63,663 bases of DNA from a virus. The stretch spans positions 1 to 63,663 of the IMG/VR virus record IMGVR_UViG_3300021354_000008. One strand, written 5' to 3'. The position numbers were made by a program, and so were the translations under genes. The notes below the pieces were generated by a model, which did no database searches, was not told the DNA's origin, and saw nothing but the letters and a program-made list of their open reading frames with translations. Numbering within the stretch: position 1 is the first letter of the stretch; each line of letters starts with the position of its first letter. Of this stretch, positions 24,601-33,025 are shown in pieces.

Positions 24601-26241
24601 ACTATTGATACAGGGTTCCAAAGAATATTTAATAGTCTTCCTGACCCTGATCCTGAAGTAGTTTTTGGTGGTGATACATTTATTGGTAAGTTTGGTTTTA
24701 AAACTAAATTACCATTCTTTATTGATAACAGAGTGGGAGCTCCTGATGATAGTGATATTTACTATGATGAATTAGCTAATGTGGCTTATCCACAATACTG
24801 GTATTCTTCTAGATCTATCCTATACAATTACTATGTAGGAGAAACATTAATGAAGAACATCATATCAGTGAAAGCTCACTATCTTGATTGTCCTAATGAT
24901 AGTATTGTAGATACTACAACTACATCTACATCTTCTACATCTACATCTACAACTATTGCTGTTGGTACTACTACACAAGGAACACTTAACTATGTTTATG
25001 ATGGAAAGATGTATTTGTTTGCTTATGGTGTACCTTATTTCTATGTAGAGAGTTCTATTAATGTAGACTTACGTCAGGCATTTAATAACTTAGAAGGTGA
25101 CTACTATCCACATGTAAGCTCAGGTATTCCTGATGCATGGTTCCAAGAAAGTAGAGTTCCTATTGCATTTGATAATACTTACTATTATAATACTACCTAC
25201 TCTAAGCAAAACACAGAGAACTATTTCTCTCACTTGCCTACAGACTGGAAGAAACAATTATGTTTTACTTACTTCCCATTCAGAGCAATCTATTCTGATA
25301 AACAAGAAAGCTATAGTGATAATAGAATCAACAGCTGGTTGATTTATCGTCCACTTAACTTCTTTGACTTCCCTCAAAACTATGGTAAGTTAGTATCATT
25401 AGATGGTATACAGAACAGAGCTACATTAGCTAGATTTGAGAATAAGACATTGTTATACAATAACTTGTTAACAATGAATACAAGTAATCCTCAGTCTGCC
25501 TATTTAGGTGGTAATGAGTTATTTGGTAATGCACCTCCTGTTGACTTTGCTGAAACAGACTTAGGATATGTAGGAAGTCAAAATAAAATGTTGCTTAAGA
25601 TACCTCAAGGTCAAGTTACTGTAGATGCCAAGAGAGGACAAATCTTCTTAATTAGTGGTACCCAAGCAGTAGATATATCAGGATTTGGTAGTGGCTTACA
25701 AAGATTCTTTACAGATTATTTAGCCTTTGAGATACTAAGATACTTTCCAACTGTTGATATAGATAATAACTTTAAAGGACTTGGTTTACATGGTGTATAT
25801 GATAGTAACTATGATAGAGTGATTATTACTAAGTTGGATTATATTCCTCATTCTAATAATGTATTGTATGATAGCGTAGCTAAAGAGTTCTATGTATATC
25901 AACCTATAGCTGGTGGAACTGAGGTAAAAAAGATTGTAAGCTTAACAGATTTAGAATACTTCTGTAATAAATCATGGACTTTATCTTTCAATGTAAACAC
26001 AAAAAGCTGGGTAAGTTTCCATTCATATCTACCTAATTTCTATATAGGAGAAAGTAATTTCTTCTATTCTGGTTTAAATGAGGGATGTGATATGACAGCA
26101 ATAGCTGTTACAGAAATTCCTTCTTCTACTACAACAACCACAACAACAACAATAAGATATTGTAACTTGTCTGGTACAGCAGAATTAGTACCTGAACTTT
26201 GTGCATTTGATGGAACAGCAGATTGTACAGATTGTATTTAA
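21553..26241 (+). CDS. Giant muzzle/nozzle-like tail protein
   Basis: A protein of about 1,560 residues, mostly beta strands, in the place of the crAss muzzle protein, which closes the short tail like T7 gp12 or P22 gp10. The conserved-looking start is NLGRVGMDLDSSVNQKQKGK. The frame is open from 21529; I chose the ATG at 21553 because it overlaps the previous gene less, and 21580 is also possible. Two Thr/Ser linkers divide it: one near residue 1,120 (DNA 24913-24955) and one near the end (26121-26150), followed by a small Cys-containing tail (CDGTADC-like). The last module resembles the linked modules of other virion genes here. Confidence 0.78.
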   Translation: MNYQIEAQDMDMDGTVNQDTSNVRQEYNLGRVGMDLDSSVNQKQKGKLSYALNAALENFDGNSVNYQNELSNEFCLNFPSGYQVIGNHFIQEKNLHIFFLTNPQTGGSQIGYMNNNDCIYHILCTPIPNTDLTVCATSDCLNFDINYPIQKSVHKITNCSTEVYWTDGLNPRRYINIEQVPYITTYTGSQNCDPIITAVLDCNKLKVQPTFSIPNLQITDIVVGGDLQAGAYQFAIQYCNASGDGYTSYYSVTNPTSIANTEITTPDFNYSVGKSIVVKISDIDITGYFQYFNLAVIKTINGASTVELVGTYNVQDKTRTITYTGQNQTQIPLSLADILEKFPYYDIAQDVTNVQDVIVWDNLTSIDRLNYQKIASQIQLQWETYKLPAGNTYADGFYTANLRGYLRDEVYAFEIVFLLDNGKQTDGFHIPGRTATAADLVPVSNTNADFIGEGTEAPYWKIYNTGSVLTTYPANGDPKIGEAYPYQYGNFAYWESTDTYPCNVDVWGDLANQPIRHHKFPDVLVSPHFESAPIIYAGGQIAPVMQTASAVYPIGVKIDVQQVAFLIQASNLTAAEKASIVGFKIVRGNRSTNKSIIGKGILRNVGKYARTNTATSGNPLDVVPTYFYYPNYPYNDLNKDPFLLEQNNAYNSQCNTYKIAVSTPGVLQYTDCVTGNVATLNFTLSTTQLCSLTVPVVNSGSATITDVTARSYTITASCNVLIGYTDPVSGLGQTVIVGSNNPVTVNSSTVPKYISGCDRYTIVGNNNNKNSQCYPNQLDGFNNEQSRYRQVFNSPETSFGQPTLGSVLKLESVLFGAGRAHFAQVQKHSMYRLLTKQAQVEALNSSKLIADLGGFSATAMFTAYQSYLQIYINGATRRNFAYSFNSISSYDYNADIPNGQGVKQRQLDRYQYVFPGVQSVGDDHDLNNWNRESSVYTKSITTREGVGAVAALPYPNQTPSLVVAGVSQISDNSRFTLSDADNCGSPEYQEDIKVVSYYGSIKTINNGQWGQIYSYQTIDTGFQRIFNSLPDPDPEVVFGGDTFIGKFGFKTKLPFFIDNRVGAPDDSDIYYDELANVAYPQYWYSSRSILYNYYVGETLMKNIISVKAHYLDCPNDSIVDTTTTSTSSTSTSTTIAVGTTTQGTLNYVYDGKMYLFAYGVPYFYVESSINVDLRQAFNNLEGDYYPHVSSGIPDAWFQESRVPIAFDNTYYYNTTYSKQNTENYFSHLPTDWKKQLCFTYFPFRAIYSDKQESYSDNRINSWLIYRPLNFFDFPQNYGKLVSLDGIQNRATLARFENKTLLYNNLLTMNTSNPQSAYLGGNELFGNAPPVDFAETDLGYVGSQNKMLLKIPQGQVTVDAKRGQIFLISGTQAVDISGFGSGLQRFFTDYLAFEILRYFPTVDIDNNFKGLGLHGVYDSNYDRVIITKLDYIPHSNNVLYDSVAKEFYVYQPIAGGTEVKKIVSLTDLEYFCNKSWTLSFNVNTKSWVSFHSYLPNFYIGESNFFYSGLNEGCDMTAIAVTEIPSSTTTTTTTTIRYCNLSGTAELVPELCAFDGTADCTDCI
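24913..24955 (+). repeat. Thr/Ser-rich linker DNA inside the muzzle gene
   Basis: ACTACA/TCTACA repeats encode a Thr/Ser linker between two large parts of the muzzle-like protein. Confidence 0.65.
26121..26150 (+). repeat. Thr-rich linker DNA near the muzzle C-terminus
   Basis: A run of ACT/ACA/ACC codons before the last ~30 residues. Confidence 0.65.
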
Positions 26242-26251
26242 ACATAACACA

Positions 26252-27115
26252 ATGACTAAAACAGTAATAATAAGATTAACATGCTCAGGTGGTAGAACAG
26301 GACCATTCAACATTTCTGATGTTCAAGGAAATGTTTTAGGCACTGATGTAACCAAACAAAATCTTATTGATGGTTATACTATCAGTGTGGATGATACTGT
26401 TACTAAGATTATTATAACATCTGTAGGAAAGTGTAATACATCTATAGAAGTTACTATTGGAACTGCCACTATAGAAGAACTTGCTGCTATAACATATAAG
26501 CCTTGTAATACAGCATCTATGTGGAGACACTTAACAGATACAGTGAACTACAATAAATACTATGGTAATGTAGAACCTTACATCATTGAATATCCTTTTT
26601 CTTATCAAAGCAATGATGAGATATTACAGAACGTAATAGATTATAGTAGAGTTTATAACTATCTACCAGATGATGGTACATATAATACAAATAGAAAAAT
26701 AGAGGTTGATAATCAATGGTTTAATAAAGCTGTATTATACAATGGACAACAATCCACAGGTGTACTTGAACTTGTACCAAAGCCTCTTCATAACTTAAAG
26801 CAATACTTAACCTATCCAATATATAACTCAGACAGTAAAACTATATTATATACTAAGTCAGATAACTTCTATAAATACAATACATTCTGGGGATTGGTTA
26901 AAGATAAATACTCTCCTTTATTCTTAACAACATGTTGCTCATTATCATTAGATAAGGTGGTTAATCAAGTTAATATGGATTATGGAAAGAGATCATTTAG
27001 AAAAGAACCTTTAAGAGCTAAAGGATTGAGAGTGAGACACATTCTTGATAATAGCTCTATTTCTCATATAGTGAGTCAATTCATTGTTACACCTGCTCAA
27101 ATCTCTTACAAATAA
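26252..27115 (+). CDS. Virion protein with TGPF module, 287 aa
   Basis: The frame is open further upstream, but the ATG at 26252 gives MTKTVIIRLTCSGGRTGPFN, which lines up with the start of the 17458 protein. The module covers residues 1-70 (TGPFNIS, LIDGYTISV, SVGKCNTSI). The remainder (residues 80-287) is a different, mixed alpha/beta domain (YKPCNTASMWRHL, KYSPLFLTTCC, YGKRSFRKEPLRAKG) and ends at the cargo gene start (overlapping TAATG). It is probably a tail or muzzle accessory protein. Confidence 0.65.
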   Translation: MTKTVIIRLTCSGGRTGPFNISDVQGNVLGTDVTKQNLIDGYTISVDDTVTKIIITSVGKCNTSIEVTIGTATIEELAAITYKPCNTASMWRHLTDTVNYNKYYGNVEPYIIEYPFSYQSNDEILQNVIDYSRVYNYLPDDGTYNTNRKIEVDNQWFNKAVLYNGQQSTGVLELVPKPLHNLKQYLTYPIYNSDSKTILYTKSDNFYKYNTFWGLVKDKYSPLFLTTCCSLSLDKVVNQVNMDYGKRSFRKEPLRAKGLRVRHILDNSSISHIVSQFIVTPAQISYK

Positions 27116-29571
27116 TGGCAAATTGGTTAGATAAATATGAACAAGGAGGATTAGTCTTAAAGAAAAAGACTAAAGATAACTATGGTAAACAAGGTAACTA
27201 TAATGATGCACAAGCATCTGTAGGTCCAAACTTTGTTGGTGCTGGATGGAATACAAAAGGAAGAAACTATTCTCCTGCATGGGGTGGACAGTTTCAGAAT
27301 GGTGGTAATTTACATAATAAAGCATGGGTAGATAGTGTTAACAATGCTAATATGGATAAGGATTTTGTACAAAGGTATTATGATAAGAATAATCCTCCTG
27401 CTCCAATACATCTATCACAAACTCCAAGTGGTGAAATGTCTACTCATTATATGGCTGATGCTGATAATATGGTTTTTCCTACAGTGGTAAATCCTAAAAC
27501 ATTTAATCCATTAGATGTCTACACTCAACCTGGAAAATTACAATACTTAGATAAGCCAGGACCAGTAGTTGATAGAAGAACAGCTGTTGATTATGCTAGA
27601 CGTACAGGAGAGTATATTAATTTTAAAAATGAACAAGATGCTCAATGGTATTCAAATAATGGATATAAGAAAGGCACAGATGTATTAAATAGTATTGACA
27701 AAGGTAAAGCTTATAACAATCCTAATTATGCAATGGGTGGAGGTATTCCAGGTGCTGTAGGATTCACATATGCACGCACAGCTGGCTCAGCACCTGCTAA
27801 TGGTAAGTATACAAAGAAGACATTAGCTAGTGCTCAGAATGGTCAAGAGATGAAGTTTTACCAAGAAGGTTTAGACTTCAAACCTAAGAGTATAAGTAAG
27901 AATGGTAAGAAAGTTATTAAAGATGATATGGGTCAATGGGCTCATCCAGGTGAGATAACAGAGATAGGTTCTAATGACATCACTATGCAGGGAGTTGACT
28001 ATCCTGTACTTGGTGTATCTGATACAGGTGATACACAGATGATGTATCCTAATCAAGATTATAAGTTTGATGGTGAGAAGGTTACAGAGTTTCCTATGGC
28101 TCAGAATGGAGATTGGTTAAGTAAATATACAAATGAACCAATGCGTCAAGATGCTACAAGAAATGTCATCCCTAGAAAGATGACAGATAAAGAAAAACTA
28201 GAAGCTGTAGCTACTTCTGACCAAGCTCAAAAAAGAGCATTATCTAATACTAAAGAAGTTATAGCAGAAAGACAAAAGGCTAAAAATAATAAAGGAGACA
28301 TTAACAAAGGAGGATTTACAACACAAGAAAAACTTAGAGCTTTTCCAAATAGTGTTGGTGGAGTGGGAGAAATAATTGATGAATATTTAAATCCTGGATT
28401 TATAACTGGAGAATTAGCTTCTAATTTAGGTAATGCTGTTGCAAGTAGAGATCCTAAAGCAATTGCTGCTGGATTAGCAACTCCTGCACTTGCTGGTGCA
28501 ATGGGACTTAATCCTATTGAAGATGCTGCTGCAATTGCAAAAGGAATACCAAAAGCAACAAGAACTGGATTAAATGCAATTGATAAAAACTTTAATCCTT
28601 TAGGAAAAAGTTTAGCTGCATCAGAAAAATGGGGAATAGAACAAGGAATGTCTCCTCATGAAATCAAAAAAATGCAACTAGAGAATTTAGGAATTACATC
28701 TTCTCAAAGAGAAGCGTATGTTCCTGGTATTAGTGATGCTTTAGAAAAATATGTATTTCCTCAAGGATATTCAGGACGTGGTGAAAGTAAACTTGCTCAA
28801 ACTATAAAGGCTATTAAAAGTGGAATGAGAGAAAAAGCAATGCCTTCTCGTGAAGATGCTTGGAGTTTACATTTAGGAAAACCTCAGAAATCTAATACAT
28901 TCAGAATGGCTGAAACAGCTCCTATTAATCATCCAGCATATACACCTGAAGAATTAAGTAAGATGGATATATATTCTATAAATGATAAAGCTAAATATGA
29001 TGATATAGAATATAGTAATTTACAAGGGGTTGGACCAGAACATATTTTTGATGAAATAGATAGTCCAGAACATCGAGCAAAGTTATTAGAACGAAATTCA
29101 AAAATGTTAACAGATCCAATTTCATATGGTAGTAATCCTCCTGTAATGGGAGGGTTTAATAGAAGATTAAGTAATAATGGATTAGAATATAATGATGTTT
29201 GGGATCTTGAACCTGAGTTATTTGGTAAAAAAATAAAAATAGATAACTTTATAGGTAAACCTTTTATGTCTCATGGTGTATTACCAAACGTAACACCTGA
29301 AACTGTTAAGTCATTATTAACTAGTCAAATTAAACATGCAGATAGACAGCTTAAACCAATGGCTGAGTTTTACAAAGATTTGATGAATAAAGGATCAATG
29401 ATAGACTATTCAGAAGTATTAGCAGAACATGAAAATGCTTTGAATAGAATTAATAAATTAAAACAAACATTAGGACTGGATCAAGATATAATGAGAAATA
29501 CTAAAGGTTGGGGTACTAAAGATTGGAACAACCAAATTAATACCAAAGGCTGGTTAGATAAATATAAATAA
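27115..29571 (+). CDS. Internal virion (cargo-like) protein, 818 aa
   Basis: It opens MANWLDKYEQGG and holds repeats of a short WL-x-KY motif: residues 4-8, GDWLSKYT near residue 334 and GWLDKYK at the C-terminus. Gly-Gly and QNG patches recur (FQNGGNL, AQNGQEM, MAQNGDW). The part near residue 275-330 (GQWAHPGEITEIGSNDITM and DTGDTQMMYPNQDYKFDG) is a compact domain. A Gly/Ala-rich hydrophobic stretch (GLATPALAGAMGLNP) could enter a membrane. I take it as an injected cargo protein from its place before the RNA polymerase and its resemblance to the next gene. No enzyme motif was seen. Confidence 0.65.
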   Translation: MANWLDKYEQGGLVLKKKTKDNYGKQGNYNDAQASVGPNFVGAGWNTKGRNYSPAWGGQFQNGGNLHNKAWVDSVNNANMDKDFVQRYYDKNNPPAPIHLSQTPSGEMSTHYMADADNMVFPTVVNPKTFNPLDVYTQPGKLQYLDKPGPVVDRRTAVDYARRTGEYINFKNEQDAQWYSNNGYKKGTDVLNSIDKGKAYNNPNYAMGGGIPGAVGFTYARTAGSAPANGKYTKKTLASAQNGQEMKFYQEGLDFKPKSISKNGKKVIKDDMGQWAHPGEITEIGSNDITMQGVDYPVLGVSDTGDTQMMYPNQDYKFDGEKVTEFPMAQNGDWLSKYTNEPMRQDATRNVIPRKMTDKEKLEAVATSDQAQKRALSNTKEVIAERQKAKNNKGDINKGGFTTQEKLRAFPNSVGGVGEIIDEYLNPGFITGELASNLGNAVASRDPKAIAAGLATPALAGAMGLNPIEDAAAIAKGIPKATRTGLNAIDKNFNPLGKSLAASEKWGIEQGMSPHEIKKMQLENLGITSSQREAYVPGISDALEKYVFPQGYSGRGESKLAQTIKAIKSGMREKAMPSREDAWSLHLGKPQKSNTFRMAETAPINHPAYTPEELSKMDIYSINDKAKYDDIEYSNLQGVGPEHIFDEIDSPEHRAKLLERNSKMLTDPISYGSNPPVMGGFNRRLSNNGLEYNDVWDLEPELFGKKIKIDNFIGKPFMSHGVLPNVTPETVKSLLTSQIKHADRQLKPMAEFYKDLMNKGSMIDYSEVLAEHENALNRINKLKQTLGLDQDIMRNTKGWGTKDWNNQINTKGWLDKYK

Positions 29572-29589
29572 ATCATACAATAGATTAAT

Positions 29590-32500
29590 ATGAAAGATCA
29601 AATCTTAAAGATCGCTAAAGTAAAGTCTGAGAAGGAGTTCTATAAGAAGTATCCTACTGAAGAAGCATTTATGGCTAAGCATGGTAAAACTTTACAGAAA
29701 GCAGCCATGGGTAAGGCTATGGTCAATAAGCAGTTACATCAGTTAACTGACTTTGGCAATCCTCCTATTGCTCAAGATGGTGGTAGCTGGGCTAACTATG
29801 GCATACCTGGAATGAGTACAGCTACATATAATAAATCTACAGGATTAGTAAATAATGCTAGTGGTTCTGTAAGTCAAGCTGATACACAGGCTTTAGGCTT
29901 TGGTAAAAATGCTCCTGGTGGTGGTGGTGGATTTAATTCTGGTGCTGCAGGTATGACTGCTGTTCAAGGAATTGGTCAAGTGATTGGTGGTATCCAAGCT
30001 ATTGGTGCACAAAAGAAAGCACAAAAGAAAGCAGAACAAGCTGGTCAATTATCAGGACTTGCATTACAGGCTTCTCAAACAATGGAAAAACCTAAGAACC
30101 AATATGTTACACCATATGATGTTCCTGTTCAACCAGGACAATTAGGAAACCCTTATGGAACAGGTACTAACTATTTACAAGCTCAGAATGGTACAATGAT
30201 AGGTGGCAATCCTACAGAGATTCAAAATACTTATGCTCCTACAGGCACTCTATATAATGATCTTGGATATGAACCATTAAATGATAGTAATCCTAAGCAA
30301 TATCAAAAAGGTGGTAAACTTATTTCTAGAGATAAAATTAATATTGATTCGTATGGTAATCAAGGAACTGCATTTAGAGATATATTTCAAAATCCTAACA
30401 TGACACAGGATACAACCTATGCTTATGATAGTCCAACTGCTATGTTAAGATATAATACTAATGGTGGTAATCCTTATGCGTATGTAGGAGGAAGAGGTGG
30501 GTTCAATTCAGCACAACCAGATTCATTGGCTAAATATAAACAATTATTAAGTTCACCATTTAATAGTGATGAGCCAGGAGGTATGAGAAGATTAGCAAGT
30601 GGTAAGTATGAAAAAGGTGGTAATATGCCCAAAGCAGAGTTTGGAGATTATTTTCAAGACTCAGGTCAAGCACAAGTTGGTAGTGCTGTAGGTGGAGCAA
30701 TTGCTCAAGGTTTTGGATTACCTCCAGAGGTAGGACAATTAGTTGGTAAAGTGGCAGGTAACTTATTAGGTGGTGCTAAAGATGCTAGGAAGTTACAAGC
30801 AGAGAAAGATAAAACTGCTTTGAACCAAAGTCAAATGGCATTTCAACAAACAAGAAGTGATCAATTCAAAGCAAACTTAGAAGAGGGTGGATGGGTAAGT
30901 AATGACTGGCAACCACAAACAATTACTAAGTTTGGTGACTATAGTGTTAAAGATTTATTAAAACCTCCTCATGATGCTGATATGTTAAGAAGTGGAGGTC
31001 ATCTTGCACAAGTGCCATACACTCCTCCTAGTGCAGCAGCATTATATACTGGTAGACCAGATATGCCTAAAGGTCAAGTGGGAGTATCATTAACTCCTTA
31101 TTCTATAGCTGATCCTTTTATAACAGATACAGTTTCAAGAAGTCGTGCAAAAGATATGGCAACACAATCTCCTCAGTTTCTTGGATCATTAGATACTGGT
31201 GGAGACTTACCAGAAGCTCAGTTTGGATTAGCTATGGAAGGTGGTGGACGTATGACATCTACTAATATGATGTTTGATACAGATAAATATCCTAGAGCTC
31301 AAGATGGTACACAGATGGCTATGGATGGTGAGTTACAGGTTTTAGATGGTGGACGTGCAGAAACTATTTCTCAAAATCCTTTCTTACCAAATGGAGGCGA
31401 AATGATTATGTTTAAAGGTAGATCTCATGACAATGGAGGTATCCCTATTCAATATGGTGAAAATGGTGTAGAGGTAGAAGGTAATGAACCAGCTGTCAAA
31501 TTAAAAGATGGTGGTAACAATGATAACTTAGTAGTGTTTGGTAATATTAAAATCAATAAAGATATAGCTAATCTTATGGAAGATAAAAATGCTGAGGGTA
31601 GAAAGTTTAAAACTTACATGGCTGATATTGGTAAGAATGATGCAAAGCAACAAAAGAGTATTCAGAAAGGACTTGAACTAATTGAACAATATAATGGAAA
31701 CAGTGTATTTGATCAATTAGGTATGAATTCTGGTATGGCTAAACTAATGGGTGGAACAGCACAACAAAAAATAAATGCTGAGAAAATAAAGAATGCAGCT
31801 TTAGTACAAGACTCTATTCATCAGACAGCTAATGAGTTAGGTGTTAAAAGTGATAAGTTAGCTGAAGGTAAACTTGAAAGACAAACAGATCCTAGTATGG
31901 CTAAGAGTGGTAAAACATTAAAGAAGGCACAAAGTGGATATGAGGTGCCTGATTTCTTAAGAACGCCTAGAGTTAATATTCCTTATAAACAAGGTTATAA
32001 TCAAGCTCAGCCTGAGTTTATGCAAAGATTACAAACTCCTTCTGCTCCTCAAACATTTAGTGGAAATCCAGCATTTGAGCAGTCATCAGATATTTACTCA
32101 TCTGATCCTAGCTTTGGTAGTAAAGCATTAGATGCAATAAAATCAGCAGGTGACTTTTTAGGAAAAGGAGCTAAACAATATGGACCTAGTATATTATCTA
32201 ATGCTGCTCCATTCTTAAGACCAACCAACCAACAAGGACTTGATCCTGAGCAATTATATCCTGAGTATTATGCAATGGCTACCAATCAGTTAGAACCTGT
32301 TAAGGCTCAGACATTCCAACCAATGTTAGACACTCCATATGATATCTCTTTAAATGATCAACTAAGTGCTATTGATTCTCAGTCTAGAGCAATCATGAGA
32401 CAAGTGGGTAACAACCCTGGAGTATTAGCAAACATTGCAGCTCAAACTTTACAAGCTAAGAATCAAGTGCTAGGAGAACAAAACAGAATTAATCAGGCAA

Positions 32501-32949
32501 ACAAGATGCAAACCTACAGTAAGAATAGAGAATTGTTAAACCAAGCTCAACTTCAAAACTTAGGAATTCTTGATCAACAATATGTTAGACAAGCTCAAGC
32601 TAAGTCTAATACCAAAGCTCAAGCTCTTGAAGCACTTAAATCTATTGCTGCTAAGACTGCTCAGAACAAGTTGGAAAACAGACAGTTAGCTACTTATGAG
32701 AACTTATATAACTACAGATTCTCTCCAAGTGGTGTAGCTTATAATGCTAATGAACCTTACCAATTTAATATTCCATCTGTAGGAAACTTAAAGAATTTAA
32801 CCAATGATGATGTGGCTAAAATAAAGGAACTATATGAAAAGACTACAACTAGAGATAAAGTAGGTAATATTACAGGAAGTAAAGAAAAAAGTAGAACCTC
32901 TACAAATAGCAGAAATGGATCTATTGTCAAAGCTCTAAAAACACTCTAA
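29590..32949 (+). CDS. Internal virion (cargo-like) protein with repeated GG motifs, 1119 aa
   Basis: Short motifs recur through the chain: QDGGSW, YQKGGKLI, EKGGNMPKAEFGDYF, EEGGWVSN, RSGGHLAQV, DTGGDLPEAQFGL. The loose pattern GG-x-L-P-x-A-x-F-G suggests repeated contact or cleavage sites. Residues about 600-660 form a distinct domain with FKGRSHDNGGIPI and VEVEGNEPAV. A hydrophobic Gly/Ala stretch (SAVGGAIAQGFGLPPEVGQ) lies near residue 365. The C-terminal third is a long helical, Gln-rich part (TLQAKNQVLGEQNRINQANK). It is probably packed inside the head and injected. Confidence 0.65.
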   Translation: MKDQILKIAKVKSEKEFYKKYPTEEAFMAKHGKTLQKAAMGKAMVNKQLHQLTDFGNPPIAQDGGSWANYGIPGMSTATYNKSTGLVNNASGSVSQADTQALGFGKNAPGGGGGFNSGAAGMTAVQGIGQVIGGIQAIGAQKKAQKKAEQAGQLSGLALQASQTMEKPKNQYVTPYDVPVQPGQLGNPYGTGTNYLQAQNGTMIGGNPTEIQNTYAPTGTLYNDLGYEPLNDSNPKQYQKGGKLISRDKINIDSYGNQGTAFRDIFQNPNMTQDTTYAYDSPTAMLRYNTNGGNPYAYVGGRGGFNSAQPDSLAKYKQLLSSPFNSDEPGGMRRLASGKYEKGGNMPKAEFGDYFQDSGQAQVGSAVGGAIAQGFGLPPEVGQLVGKVAGNLLGGAKDARKLQAEKDKTALNQSQMAFQQTRSDQFKANLEEGGWVSNDWQPQTITKFGDYSVKDLLKPPHDADMLRSGGHLAQVPYTPPSAAALYTGRPDMPKGQVGVSLTPYSIADPFITDTVSRSRAKDMATQSPQFLGSLDTGGDLPEAQFGLAMEGGGRMTSTNMMFDTDKYPRAQDGTQMAMDGELQVLDGGRAETISQNPFLPNGGEMIMFKGRSHDNGGIPIQYGENGVEVEGNEPAVKLKDGGNNDNLVVFGNIKINKDIANLMEDKNAEGRKFKTYMADIGKNDAKQQKSIQKGLELIEQYNGNSVFDQLGMNSGMAKLMGGTAQQKINAEKIKNAALVQDSIHQTANELGVKSDKLAEGKLERQTDPSMAKSGKTLKKAQSGYEVPDFLRTPRVNIPYKQGYNQAQPEFMQRLQTPSAPQTFSGNPAFEQSSDIYSSDPSFGSKALDAIKSAGDFLGKGAKQYGPSILSNAAPFLRPTNQQGLDPEQLYPEYYAMATNQLEPVKAQTFQPMLDTPYDISLNDQLSAIDSQSRAIMRQVGNNPGVLANIAAQTLQAKNQVLGEQNRINQANKMQTYSKNRELLNQAQLQNLGILDQQYVRQAQAKSNTKAQALEALKSIAAKTAQNKLENRQLATYENLYNYRFSPSGVAYNANEPYQFNIPSVGNLKNLTNDDVAKIKELYEKTTTRDKVGNITGSKEKSRTSTNSRNGSIVKALKTL

Positions 32950-32965
32950 CTAATTAAGTTATAGT

Positions 32966-33000
32966 GAATTACTAAAATTTGTTATAGCTATTGGTAATTC
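32966..33000. repeat. 7-bp inverted repeat before the RNA polymerase block
   Basis: GAATTAC (32966-32972) and GTAATTC (32994-33000) are inverted copies that flank the -33 part of the promoter-like site; they could be a weak terminator or operator. Confidence 0.4.
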
Positions 33001-33021
33001 TAATATTTTAAATTAATTTTG
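32991..33021 (+). promoter_or_regulatory. Promoter-like site directly at the start of the 33026 gene
   Basis: TTG (32991-32993), 20 bases, then TAATTTTG (33014-33021), a full match to TAnnTTTG. The ATG lies only four bases after the -7 box, so a transcript from here would have almost no leader. Confidence 0.5.
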
Positions 33022-33025
33022 TATT

